A DNA stretch of 18,161 bases from an uncultured Arcanobacterium sp. (GTDB lineage: Bacteria; Actinomycetota; Actinomycetes; Actinomycetales; Actinomycetaceae): contig NZ_CAMXYE010000021.1 in the NCBI RefSeq assembly GCF_947253055.1, positions 1 to 18,161 on the forward strand. The letters run 5' to 3'. The stretch's first letter is position 1. Each line of letters starts with the position of its first letter. Position numbers and translations under genes: made by a program. The notes below the pieces were generated by a model. That model ran no database searches. It saw only the letters and a list, made by a program, of their open reading frames with translations, and had not been told where the DNA came from. Positions 9,424 to 15,518 of this stretch are shown here, one piece after another.

Positions 9424-9489
9424 TGCAGATTTCCGATATTTATTGTTATTAGTATTGGCAAGCGGTTCTATTTAGAAGCACGCTTGCGA

Positions 9490-9529
9490 GCGGGAGGTCG
9501 CACGCGTTCTAGCTGCGCCGACCTCCCGC
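9490..9529 (-). terminator. 11-bp inverted repeat just after purC
   Basis: Arms 9490-9500 (GCGGGAGGTCG) and 9519-9529 (CGACCTCCCGC) pair perfectly around an 18-nt loop, starting 8 bases after the purC stop. The stem is GC-rich, but no T tract follows on the minus strand, so it is not a classical intrinsic terminator. It may pause RNA polymerase, protect the 3' end of purEC mRNA, or mark a processing point that lowers purF relative to purC. A second small hairpin (CGCT-TGCG-AGCG, 9481-9492) adjoins and slightly overlaps it. Confidence 0.5.
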
Positions 9530-9537
9530 AGGTAATT

Positions 9538-10227
9538 TTATAAATTGAAAAAGAGCTTATTTAGCTCTAGTGGTTCCACATATTCGCCATCGCGATATAC
9601 GCGCATATTTCCGGAGGCAATTTCATCAATTAGGATTACTTCGCCTTCCGCATCGTAGCCGAATTCGAATTTAATATCGTAGAGATCCAGGCCGCGCTTA
9701 GTCATTTCTTCTGCCACTACCGCCGTAATTTCCTGCGTAGCTGCTTTAGTGGCATCGTACTGTTCATCGCTCATTACCCCTAAATCTACGAGGGCGTCTT
9801 TGGTGACGAGCGGATCGCCTTTTTCGTCATTCTTAAAGGTCATTTCCACATAAGCGGGAAGATCCTGCCCCAGCTCACAGTATTCGCTGTAGCGCCGATA
9901 GAAAGAGCCGACTGCTTTATAGCGGCAGATTACTTCCAGCCCTTTACCAAAGACGGTACAGGGGAGTACTTCCATGGTGGTGTTTTCCATATCGGAAGCC
10001 ACCCAGTGCGTCTTGATACCTTTTTCTTTTAAAATTTCGAAAAAGTAGGTGGTCATCTTGAGGTTAATATCTCCCACCCCCGCGATGGAAAGCCCTACTT
10101 GATTTTCCCCAGGATCGAACTTGCCGTCTTTTCCGGTCACGTCGTCCTTAAATTTCAGCTCGAAATTGCCATTCGGAAGAGCAAAGAGATCTTTGGTCTT
10201 TCCTTTATAGACGAGCTTCTTTTCCAT
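9538..10227 (-). CDS. purC: Phosphoribosylaminoimidazole-succinocarboxamide synthase (SAICAR synthetase)
   Basis: PurC joins aspartate to CAIR with ATP. The 229-residue protein is near the family's shorter length (about 235-240). Visible motifs: LVYKGKTKDLF (nucleotide lid), LKFKDDVTG, GIKTHWVAS, VICRYKAVGSFYRRY (equivalent to the R-N-GS-R segment), LYDIKFEFG and ILIDEIASGNMRVY. The DDVTGKDGKFDPG variant in place of the usual D-T/A-FNG segment is the form I associate with Lachnospiraceae-like PurC. The ATG start has a strong GGAG seven bases upstream. It follows purE across a 110-bp spacer and precedes purF across 150 bp. purB, which would act on its product, is not in the window. Confidence 0.95.
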   Translation of the reverse strand: MEKKLVYKGKTKDLFALPNGNFELKFKDDVTGKDGKFDPGENQVGLSIAGVGDINLKMTTYFFEILKEKGIKTHWVASDMENTTMEVLPCTVFGKGLEVICRYKAVGSFYRRYSEYCELGQDLPAYVEMTFKNDEKGDPLVTKDALVDLGVMSDEQYDATKAATQEITAVVAEEMTKRGLDLYDIKFEFGYDAEGEVILIDEIASGNMRVYRDGEYVEPLELNKLFFNL

Positions 10228-10263
10228 ACTTACTCCTTTGAGTTAGTGATTTGTGTTTGGGAT

Positions 10264-10311
10264 GGTTAAAAATCTAAGTGATTAAAAATCTAAGTGGTTA
10301 AAATTTGGTGT
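10264..10311. repeat. Three tandem 16-bp repeats between purE and purC
   Basis: GGTTAAAAATCTAAGT (10264-10279), GATTAAAAATCTAAGT (10280-10295) and the more diverged GGTTAAAATTTGGTGT (10296-10311) are contiguous. The first two differ by one base. They fill much of the 110-bp purE-purC spacer. They could be a slippage product or, read on the minus strand, repeated AT-rich protein sites. Confidence 0.8.
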
Positions 10312-10337
10312 GAAAAAATTTGATTAGTAGTGGGCAA

Positions 10338-10835
10338 TCAGTGCGAGGAATACTCGGCGTTAATTCGGGCGTTCTTTTCCAAAATTGCCTGCGTATTGGT
10401 GTGGCGTTGTTCTTCTAAACGCGCCGCTAAATCCGTATCGGTAAGGGCAATAATTTCACAAGCGAGAATAGCGGCATTTTTGGCGCCGTCTATACCTACC
10501 GTGGCCACCGGTATTCCCGGAGGCATCATTACCGTGGCCAAGAGGGCGTCCATCCCTTCCAGAGCTTTCGCTTTACAGGGAATGCCAATCACCGGCAGAG
10601 TGGTATTGGCCGCGAGGACGCCGGCGAGATGGGCGGCCATACCCGCTGCACCAATAAGTACCCCGTAACCATTATTTTTCGCATTGCGCGCGAAAGCTAT
10701 CGCTTCATCAGGAGTGCGATGCGCGGAATATACATTGACTGTAAAATCAGCACCTACTTCCTGCAAATATTTGATTGCTTTTTCGATAATTGGGAGGTCA
10801 GAATCTGACCCCATTACGATGCCGATTTTTTTCAC
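10338..10835 (-). CDS. purE: N5-carboxyaminoimidazole ribonucleotide mutase (class I-like PurE)
   Basis: PurE makes CAIR by moving the carboxylate of N5-CAIR. The 165-residue protein begins KKIGIVMGSDSDLP and contains NVYSAHRTPDEA (the catalytic-type His, H39), GAAGMAAHLAG, LPVIGIPCK, and MPPGIPVATVGIDGAKNAAILA. These are class I features; class II enzymes carry SAHK and a different C-terminal loop. Class I PurE normally relies on PurK, which is not seen here. The start is GTG with a strong GGAGG four bases upstream. It is the first gene of the minus-strand purine cluster and is divergent from the riboflavin operon. Confidence 0.95.
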   Translation of the reverse strand: MKKIGIVMGSDSDLPIIEKAIKYLQEVGADFTVNVYSAHRTPDEAIAFARNAKNNGYGVLIGAAGMAAHLAGVLAANTTLPVIGIPCKAKALEGMDALLATVMMPPGIPVATVGIDGAKNAAILACEIIALTDTDLAARLEEQRHTNTQAILEKNARINAEYSSH

Positions 10836-10902
10836 GAGCCCTCCGAAGTCTCGGCGTGGAATAAAACGTGCTTTTTAGAGCTGCTAGTGGATCTAGCTGG
10901 AA

Positions 10903-10925
10903 CTTTGGTGTTTGCGCGACCAAAG
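10903..10925. promoter_or_regulatory. Inverted repeat in the purE leader
   Basis: CTTTGGT and ACCAAAG (10903-10909, 10919-10925) pair perfectly around a 9-nt centre, about 70 bp upstream of purE. It could be an operator or a leader hairpin. No T tract follows on the minus strand, and no guanine, PRPP or ZTP riboswitch core was recognised in this spacer. Confidence 0.35.
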
Positions 10926-11020
10926 TATCCCTTTGAAATCTAAAGCCACATTGACATCTTTTAATATAGCGGGCGCCTTTTATAGATTCCACATCAGCGC
11001 TATCTATTTCATATTTTGAT

Positions 11021-11038
11021 ACAAATGTGGCGATTTGT
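11021..11038. promoter_or_regulatory. Dyad symmetry in the pur-rib divergent spacer
   Basis: ACAAAT-GTGGCG-ATTTGT is a perfect 6-bp dyad with a 6-bp centre, about 190 bp upstream of purE and 90 bp before the rib -35 box. It is a plausible regulator site for the purine operon. No confident -35/-10 pair for purE was found between here and the gene. Confidence 0.35.
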
Positions 11039-11126
11039 GTTTCATTATTTGGAAGAAAATATTTAGATGGGCGATATGGAGGGGAAAAGTAGCAGTCGGA
11101 GATTTTTTGCTGCTTCTATATGTGCG

Positions 11127-11155
11127 TTGAATACCGAGGCTGAGCAGTATAGAAT
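11127..11155 (+). promoter_or_regulatory. Sigma-70-type promoter of the rib operon
   Basis: TTGAAT (11127-11132), a 17-base spacer, then TAGAAT (11150-11155). Both hexamers match consensus at five or four of six positions. Transcription would start near 11161-11163, about 10 bases before the FMN riboswitch, which is the expected layout. Confidence 0.75.
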
Positions 11156-11171
11156 TGAGGTACTGAATAAA

Positions 11172-11281
11172 AATCTTCAGGGCAGGGTGTGATTCCCGAC
11201 CGGTGGTTATAGCCCACGCGCCGCAAGGCATGATTCGGTGTGATTCCGAAGCCGACCGTAAAGTCTGGATGAAAGAAGATG
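11172..11281 (+). ncRNA. FMN riboswitch (RFN element) controlling the rib operon
   Basis: This RNA aptamer binds flavin mononucleotide and turns off riboflavin genes. Conserved RFN blocks appear in order: ATCTTCAGGGCAGGGTG, ATTCCCGACCGG, the AGCCCACG arm, GGTGTGATTCCGAAGCCGA, and AAAGTCTGGATGAAAGAAGATG. The P1 stem is formed by ATCTTC (11173-11178) and GAAGAT (11275-11280). It lies between the rib promoter and an intrinsic terminator, followed by ribD. The P1 5' strand can alternatively pair with the terminator's 5' arm, so control is probably at transcription. Confidence 0.96.
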
Positions 11282-11349
11282 AAATTCTGAAAGCGAAGCA
11301 GCTGCGAAGCTGTGGCTTGCCGAGTCAGCTATATGCTGGCGTTGAATAG

Positions 11350-11374
11350 TGCCCCGAAGATTGGGGCATTTTTT
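11350..11374 (+). terminator. Riboswitch-controlled intrinsic terminator
   Basis: TGCCCC (11350-11355) and GGGGCA (11363-11368) form a 6-bp GC-rich stem with loop GAAGATT, followed by six T. It lies 19 bp before the chosen ribD start. The left arm plus loop can instead pair with the 5' strand of the riboswitch, so the two folds exclude each other. Confidence 0.88.
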
Positions 11375-11392
11375 ATACGAGAAAGGCAGCCG

Positions 11393-12718
11393 GTGCGTAT
11401 ATCTTCTACTGAGATAGCAGCTCAGCAACGGGATGATGCTGCTTTTATGCGCCAAGCCATAAGCATTGCGGGGGAAGGTACCGGCTTTGTATCTCCTAAT
11501 CCCTTAGTGGGAGCAGTAATTGTAAAAGATGGGCAGGTGTTAGCGGCCGCTTGTCATCAAAAATACGGAGCAGAGCACGCCGAAGTGCGCGCAATCGCCG
11601 CGGCCGGAGCGAATGCCCGGGGAGCTACTCTGTATTGCACTTTGGAGCCTTGCTGCCATCAAGGTAAGCAACCGCCCTGTACGGAAGCAATTAAAAAAGC
11701 AGGAATTACGCGGGTGGTAATAGGTTCTCGCGATCCGAATCCGCTCGTCTCCGGAAAAGGGCAGGCGGAACTCACCGCAGCTGGAATTGCGGTTACAGCT
11801 GACTTTCTGCGCGGCGAATGCGATAAGCTCAATCCGATATTTTTTCATTACATTACCACCGGTCTTCCCTATGTGGCGCTTAAGTACGCGATGAGCTTAG
11901 ATGGAAAAATCGCCACTTGCCGCGGTGATTCGCAATGGATTACCGGAGCTGAAGCTCGCAGCTATGGTCATCGGCTGCGGCACAAATATAAAGCAGTGCT
12001 GATCGGGAGAGGTACTGCGCAAGCTGATGATCCTCTCTTAACCGCGCGTTTTACCGGCGCTAGCCAGCCGGTGCGCATTGTATTAGATTCCCAGCTGCGC
12101 ATTTCTCCCCAAGCTAAGCTAGTGGAAACTGCCGGCGAAATTCCCACTATTATTGCCACTGATTTTCTTTCCCCCCTGGCCGAGAAATCGGCGGCGCCGC
12201 TCCCTAATGCAGTTCAGGGTGCTAGTGCAAATCGGTCTCCCAGTGTAGCTCTGGGCACTAAGGCAGCTCAGGCGGCACGCGCAGAAAAAGCGCAGCTCTT
12301 AGAAGCAAAAGGGGTGCAGATTCTGCAGACGGAGTTGGTGGATGGGCAAATAGCTATTGCCCCTTTATTGGAGAAACTAGCTGCCCAAAAAATTGATTCA
12401 GTTTTTGTAGAAGGCGGCGGCCGTGTGCACTGGTCTTTTATCGAAAGCGGATTAGTAAATAAGGTTTATGCATTTATTGCTCCGGTAATTATTGGTGGAG
12501 CCGCTGCCTTGACTCCAGTAGAAGGAGCGGGATTTCCGATACTTGCGGAGAGCTGGAAATTGCAGAACTTGGAAAGTCGAAAATTGGGGAAAGATTTACT
12601 TCTCACCGGAGAAATACCTGGCTCAGCTGCTGACGCCCCGGCGGCCGAAAATACTGCTGATTCGCTATTTTCTCCCAATAGCTCTGTAACGTCTAATAAC
12701 GAAGAAAAGAGGCTCTAA
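11393..12718 (+). CDS. ribD: Bifunctional pyrimidine deaminase / 5-amino-6-(ribosylamino)uracil reductase
   Basis: RibD deaminates and then reduces the pyrimidine intermediate of riboflavin synthesis. The N-terminal deaminase zinc site is HAE (H62, E64) with PCC...PPC (C87, C96), matching B. subtilis RibG H49, E51, C74 and C83. The C-terminal reductase shows KYAMSLDGKIAT, SQWITG, IGRGTAQADDPLLTAR and FVEGGGRVHWSF. I chose GTG 11393 because AAAGG lies six bases upstream and homology begins soon after. The in-frame ATG at 11312 would put the regulatory terminator inside the gene. The protein is about 441 residues against a usual 360-370. The excess is an Ala/Ser-rich insert near residues 265-300 and a low-complexity tail of about 35 residues. 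The stop overlaps the ribE ATG (TAATG). Confidence 0.95.
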   Translation: MRISSTEIAAQQRDDAAFMRQAISIAGEGTGFVSPNPLVGAVIVKDGQVLAAACHQKYGAEHAEVRAIAAAGANARGATLYCTLEPCCHQGKQPPCTEAIKKAGITRVVIGSRDPNPLVSGKGQAELTAAGIAVTADFLRGECDKLNPIFFHYITTGLPYVALKYAMSLDGKIATCRGDSQWITGAEARSYGHRLRHKYKAVLIGRGTAQADDPLLTARFTGASQPVRIVLDSQLRISPQAKLVETAGEIPTIIATDFLSPLAEKSAAPLPNAVQGASANRSPSVALGTKAAQAARAEKAQLLEAKGVQILQTELVDGQIAIAPLLEKLAAQKIDSVFVEGGGRVHWSFIESGLVNKVYAFIAPVIIGGAAALTPVEGAGFPILAESWKLQNLESRKLGKDLLLTGEIPGSAADAPAAENTADSLFSPNSSVTSNNEEKRL

Positions 12719-13377
12719 TGTTTACGGGAATTATTTCGGAAATAGGTGAAATTTGCGAGTTAGAAGAAGGCGCGAACGCGCGGCGTTTCTTAATCAGCTG
12801 CCGAGAAATAGGGGCGGGATTAAAAATTGGTGATTCTATAGCAGTAAACGGCGTCTGCCTCACTGCTACTTCTTTGCCGAGTGGTGGTTTTACTTGCGAT
12901 GTGATGCACGAGAGTCTGCAGCGTTCTAATTTAGGGGATTTACGTATCGGCAATAAAGTGAATTTAGAGCGTCCGCTCCTAGCTAATGGCCGTTTTGATG
13001 GGCATATTGTATTAGGGCATGTAGATGGGGTAGCGCAGCTGCTTTCGCGGCAAACTGATGGAATTGCGCAGATTTATAAATTCGCTGCTGCGCCGCAGTT
13101 ACTGCGCTACATAGTGGAAAAAGGTTCAATTGCTCTCAACGGAATTAGCCTCACGGTGAGTGCAGTAGATGAGAGTACTTTCTCCGTCGCCGTAATACCG
13201 CATACCTTGGCGCATACTAATCTACCGGAAGTGCCGTTAGGCGGAGGGGTGAATGTGGAATGCGATGTGTTAGGAAAATACGTGGAAAAAATGCTGCACG
13301 CTACGCCGAACGATACTGCGCACTCGCAGGTGGATGAGGAAATAGATGCGGAATTTTTAGCGAAAAATGGATTTTAA
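12718..13377 (+). CDS. ribE: Riboflavin synthase, alpha subunit
   Basis: Dismutates two molecules of 6,7-dimethyl-8-ribityllumazine to riboflavin and the pyrimidine precursor. The protein begins with the family hallmark MFTGIISEIGEI and has the two expected homologous barrels: SIAVNGVCLTA in the first and SIALNGISLTV in the second, with RPLLANGRFDGHIVLGHVDG between. At 219 residues it has normal length; the last 20 or so residues are divergent. AGAGG lies five bases before the ATG, inside ribD, so translation is probably coupled to ribD through the TAATG overlap. Confidence 0.97.
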   Translation: MFTGIISEIGEICELEEGANARRFLISCREIGAGLKIGDSIAVNGVCLTATSLPSGGFTCDVMHESLQRSNLGDLRIGNKVNLERPLLANGRFDGHIVLGHVDGVAQLLSRQTDGIAQIYKFAAAPQLLRYIVEKGSIALNGISLTVSAVDESTFSVAVIPHTLAHTNLPEVPLGGGVNVECDVLGKYVEKMLHATPNDTAHSQVDEEIDAEFLAKNGF

Positions 13378-13388
13378 GGGAATTATTT

Positions 13389-13442
13389 CGGCTTAGGAAA
13401 TATAAAAAAGGATATCGGCTTAGGGTATCGAAAAAGGGATAT
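13389..13442. repeat. Two tandem 27-bp units before ribBA
   Basis: Units 13389-13415 and 13416-13442 both begin CGGCTTAGG and end GGATAT, with 22 of 27 positions identical. Each carries an A-rich AAAAAGG-like ribosome-site core. Only the second copy is at a useful distance from the ribBA ATG at 13447. Confidence 0.85.
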
Positions 13443-13446
13443 AGGG

Positions 13447-14649
13447 ATGGAAAAATTTGCGTCGATAGAAGCGGCCTTAGCGCAGCTAGTTGCCGGTGGG
13501 CTCATCATTATGGTGGATGATCAAGAGCGAGAAAACGAGGGGGATTTCATCGCCGCTGCGCAGTACGCTACTACTGAATTACTTAATGAAATGGTGACTA
13601 TTGGTAAAGGGTTGCTCTGCATGCCAATCAGTGAAAAGTATGCGCAAAAACTGCAAATACCGCAGATGGTGGAGCACAATACCGATAATCACAGCACTGC
13701 TTTTACTATTTCGATTGATCACGTATCCACCCGTACCGGTATTTCCTGCCGGGAAAGGGCAGTGACGGCGCAAGAATTTGTAGCGGAAACGGCGCGTCCA
13801 GAAGATTTTCGCCGGCCAGGGCATATGTTTCCGCTGGTAGCTAAGAAAAATGGGGTACTGGAGCGCAATGGCCACACCGAAGCTACCGTAGATTTGCTGC
13901 GCTTGGCGGGGTGTGAAGAAGTGGGGCTTTGCTGCGAAATAATTGGCGCAGACGGCGATATGATGCCACGGAGCGAACTGCACGCTTTGGCGGAGAAGAT
14001 GCAAATTCCGATTATCAGTATTGCCGATTTGCAGCATTATCGAAAGACACATGAAAAATTTGTGGAGCGGATAGAGGGAGTGCATCTACCTACTATCTAT
14101 GGAGATTTTACTGCCTATGGCTATATTGATCATTTACATCAAGAAAACCATATTGCGCTAGTAAAAGGAGATATTAGTAGTGGGGAAGAGGTGCTGTGCA
14201 GAGTTCATTCTGAGTGCCTCACCGGCGATACTTTCTCTTCTTTGCGCTGTGATTGTGGAGAACAACTGCACAGTGCTTTGCGCGCTATTGAAACGGCCGG
14301 CCGGGGAGTTTTGCTTTATATGCATCAAGAAGGGCGCGGAATTGGTTTAATTAATAAACTGCGCGCCTATAAGCTGCAAGAAGAAGGTATGGATACTTTA
14401 GAAGCTAATTTGGCACTCGGACTGCCGGGAGATGCTCGAGAGTATTATATCGGGGCACAAATTTTGCAAGATTTAGGGATTAAAACTTTACGTTTACTTA
14501 CCAATAATCCCGATAAGGTATATCAGCTCCAAGAATTCGGTATGGATATTGTGGAGCGGGTACCTATTGAAATTCCGCCTACCAGTGCAGATGAAAATTA
14601 TCTTCGTACTAAAAAAGAAAAAATGGGGCATATTCTCGATGCTCTATAA
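13447..14649 (+). CDS. ribBA: Bifunctional DHBP synthase / GTP cyclohydrolase II
   Basis: The N-terminal half (about 1-200) makes 3,4-dihydroxy-2-butanone 4-phosphate from ribulose 5-phosphate, and the C-terminal half opens GTP; both feed riboflavin synthesis. DHBP synthase motifs: MVDDQERENEGDF, AFTISIDH, RPGHMFPL and RNGHTEATVDL. Cyclohydrolase II motifs: HSECLTGDTFSSLRCDCG with zinc cysteines C257, C268 and C270 (same spacing as E. coli C54, C65 and C67), YMHQEGRGIGLINK, and LLTNNPDKV. The length of 400 residues is standard and both active sites look intact. The start is ATG, with AAGGGA eight bases upstream in the second copy of a 27-bp repeat. Confidence 0.97.
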   Translation: MEKFASIEAALAQLVAGGLIIMVDDQERENEGDFIAAAQYATTELLNEMVTIGKGLLCMPISEKYAQKLQIPQMVEHNTDNHSTAFTISIDHVSTRTGISCRERAVTAQEFVAETARPEDFRRPGHMFPLVAKKNGVLERNGHTEATVDLLRLAGCEEVGLCCEIIGADGDMMPRSELHALAEKMQIPIISIADLQHYRKTHEKFVERIEGVHLPTIYGDFTAYGYIDHLHQENHIALVKGDISSGEEVLCRVHSECLTGDTFSSLRCDCGEQLHSALRAIETAGRGVLLYMHQEGRGIGLINKLRAYKLQEEGMDTLEANLALGLPGDAREYYIGAQILQDLGIKTLRLLTNNPDKVYQLQEFGMDIVERVPIEIPPTSADENYLRTKKEKMGHILDAL

Positions 14650-14675
14650 GAAATCTGTTTATAAAGAAATTGCTT
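14646..14675. repeat. Imperfect tandem 15-bp repeat at the ribBA stop
   Basis: ATAAGAAATCTGTTT (14646-14660) is followed by ATAAAGAAATTGCTT (14661-14675), and a third partial ATAAATAAAG follows. The first unit contains the ribBA stop codon (14647-14649). The copies differ by small indels. Confidence 0.6.
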
Positions 14676-14699
14676 ATAAATAAAGTGGAAAGGAAAATT

Positions 14700-15164
14700 A
14701 TGCAGGTATACGAAGGAGACTATACGGCGAATGGAAAGAAATTTGGCATCGTCGTCTCTCGATTCAATGATTTTATTACTGCGCGGCTCTTAGAAGGAGC
14801 GCTTGACGGATTACGCCGGCATGGGGTGGCAGAAGCGGATGTGGAGATTGCCTGGGTGCCGGGAGCTTTCGAGATTCCGTTGCTGGCAAAAAAGATGGCG
14901 GAAAGTGGTAAGTATGATGCAGTAATTTGCCTCGGAGCGGTGATTCGGGGCAGCACTTCGCATTATGATTACGTATGCAATGAGGCGGCAAAAGGAATTG
15001 CGCAAGTGAGCATGGAATCGGGCATTCCGGTGATGTTCGGGGTGGTCACTACCGATACAATTGCGCAAGCTATCGAGCGAGCTGGCACTAAGGCGGGGAA
15101 TAAGGGATATGACGCCGCTTTGGGAGCTATTGAGATGGTGAATATCTGCGCGAAATTTGCCTAA
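14700..15164 (+). CDS. ribH: 6,7-dimethyl-8-ribityllumazine synthase
   Basis: Condenses the RibD-derived pyrimidine with DHBP to form the lumazine substrate of RibE; the enzyme normally forms shells or pentamers. The 154-residue product has standard length. Motifs: GIVVSRFNDFITARLLEGA, WVPGAFEIPLLAKKM, ICLGAVIRGSTSHYDYVCNEAAKG, PVMFGVVTTDT and AGTKAGNKGYDAA; the His in TSHYDYV is the likely catalytic His. I chose ATG 14700, with AAAGGA five bases upstream; an in-frame ATG at 14670 would add ten residues not found in the family and lacks a good ribosome site. It is the last gene of the operon. Confidence 0.96.
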   Translation: MQVYEGDYTANGKKFGIVVSRFNDFITARLLEGALDGLRRHGVAEADVEIAWVPGAFEIPLLAKKMAESGKYDAVICLGAVIRGSTSHYDYVCNEAAKGIAQVSMESGIPVMFGVVTTDTIAQAIERAGTKAGNKGYDAALGAIEMVNICAKFA

Positions 15165-15212
15165 TTTTGCAAAAAATTTCTGTGGAAAACTGCTTTATTG
15201 GCGAGTTTTGCT

Positions 15213-15221
15213 TGCTATAGT
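15213..15221 (+). promoter_or_regulatory. Extended -10 promoter before the structured element
   Basis: TG-C-TATAGT is an extended -10 motif. No good -35 box lies 17 bp upstream, which is tolerated by extended -10 promoters. Transcription would start near 15228-15230, exactly at the left arm of the long inverted repeat. Confidence 0.45.
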
Positions 15222-15229
15222 AAGCATAC

Positions 15230-15321
15230 GCGGAGAATCCAAAGAAGCGGATTTCACCTACCGGAGAGGTGAAATATCAAGATATAAGGGGAGGTCTTAC
15301 CGATGTCTTTGGATTCTCCGC
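15230..15321 (+). ncRNA. Candidate structured RNA: 15-bp outer stem enclosing a 9-bp hairpin
   Basis: Arms 15230-15244 (GCGGAGAATCCAAAG) and 15307-15321 (its exact complement) form a perfect 15-bp stem. Inside, ATTTCACCT (15251-15259) and AGGTGAAAT (15267-15275) form a perfect 9-bp hairpin with loop ACCGGAG. The remaining 31 bases (15276-15306) look unpaired and hold AAGGGGAGG. No reading frame fits. An extended -10 lies just upstream, and ACTTTATTG follows the right arm. I do not recognise it as a known riboswitch, SRP RNA or 6S RNA. Alternatives are a rib operon terminator of unusual size or a remnant of a short inverted-repeat element. The spacer 15165-15518 otherwise holds only short repeats. 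Confidence 0.45.
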
Positions 15322-15359
15322 ACTTTATTGTCCTAAAAGGATTCTTTTTAGAAATCAGC

Positions 15360-15388
15360 TTGGCGATTTAGATAAAGAGCTTGATAAG
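15360..15388 (+). promoter_or_regulatory. Possible promoter for the two-gene unit 15519-16277
   Basis: TTGGCG (15360-15365), 17 bases, then GATAAG (15383-15388). Four of six bases match in each hexamer. It would give a leader of about 125 nt before the membrane-protein gene. Confidence 0.3.
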
Positions 15389-15394
15389 GTACGA

Positions 15395-15490
15395 AAATAG
15401 CGTGCACTTTATAGGGCAGGAAATAGCGTGCGGTGTGCAAAGTAAGTAGTGTGCTTGAGATATTGTGATATCCGGGGGTAGCGTGATATC
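15395..15490. repeat. Short direct repeats upstream of the membrane-protein gene
   Basis: AAATAGCGTGC occurs at 15395-15405 and 15421-15431, 26 bp apart, and GTGATATC occurs at 15465-15472 and 15483-15490, 18 bp apart. They look like decayed duplications; a protein-binding role is possible but unsupported. Confidence 0.5.
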
Positions 15491-15518
15491 TCCAAAAAGA
15501 GGGAAAGAAGTAAAGAAT

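Noticed and set aside
10264..10311. CRISPR-like array from the three 16-bp repeats
   Set aside because: The units are directly adjacent with no spacers, and no cas gene is present.
10836..11126. Purine, PRPP/ppGpp or ZTP riboswitch before purE
   Set aside because: None of the conserved core segments of these aptamers could be found on the minus strand.
11312..11392. In-frame ATG giving ribD 27 extra N-terminal residues
   Set aside because: The extension would translate through the intrinsic terminator and has no family similarity; GTG 11393 has a well-spaced AAAGG.
11004..11455. Minus-strand open frames over the FMN riboswitch and rib leader
   Set aside because: They overlap a clear structured RNA and promoter on the other strand and show no recognisable protein or ribosome site.
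13579..14085. 168-residue minus-strand open frame inside ribBA
   Set aside because: It is antisense to conserved DHBP synthase codons, with a composition typical of a shadow frame.
15230..15321. Insertion element or miniature transposon with inverted ends
   Set aside because: No target-site duplication flanks the arms, and only one copy is visible here; it is kept as a candidate RNA, with this as an alternative.
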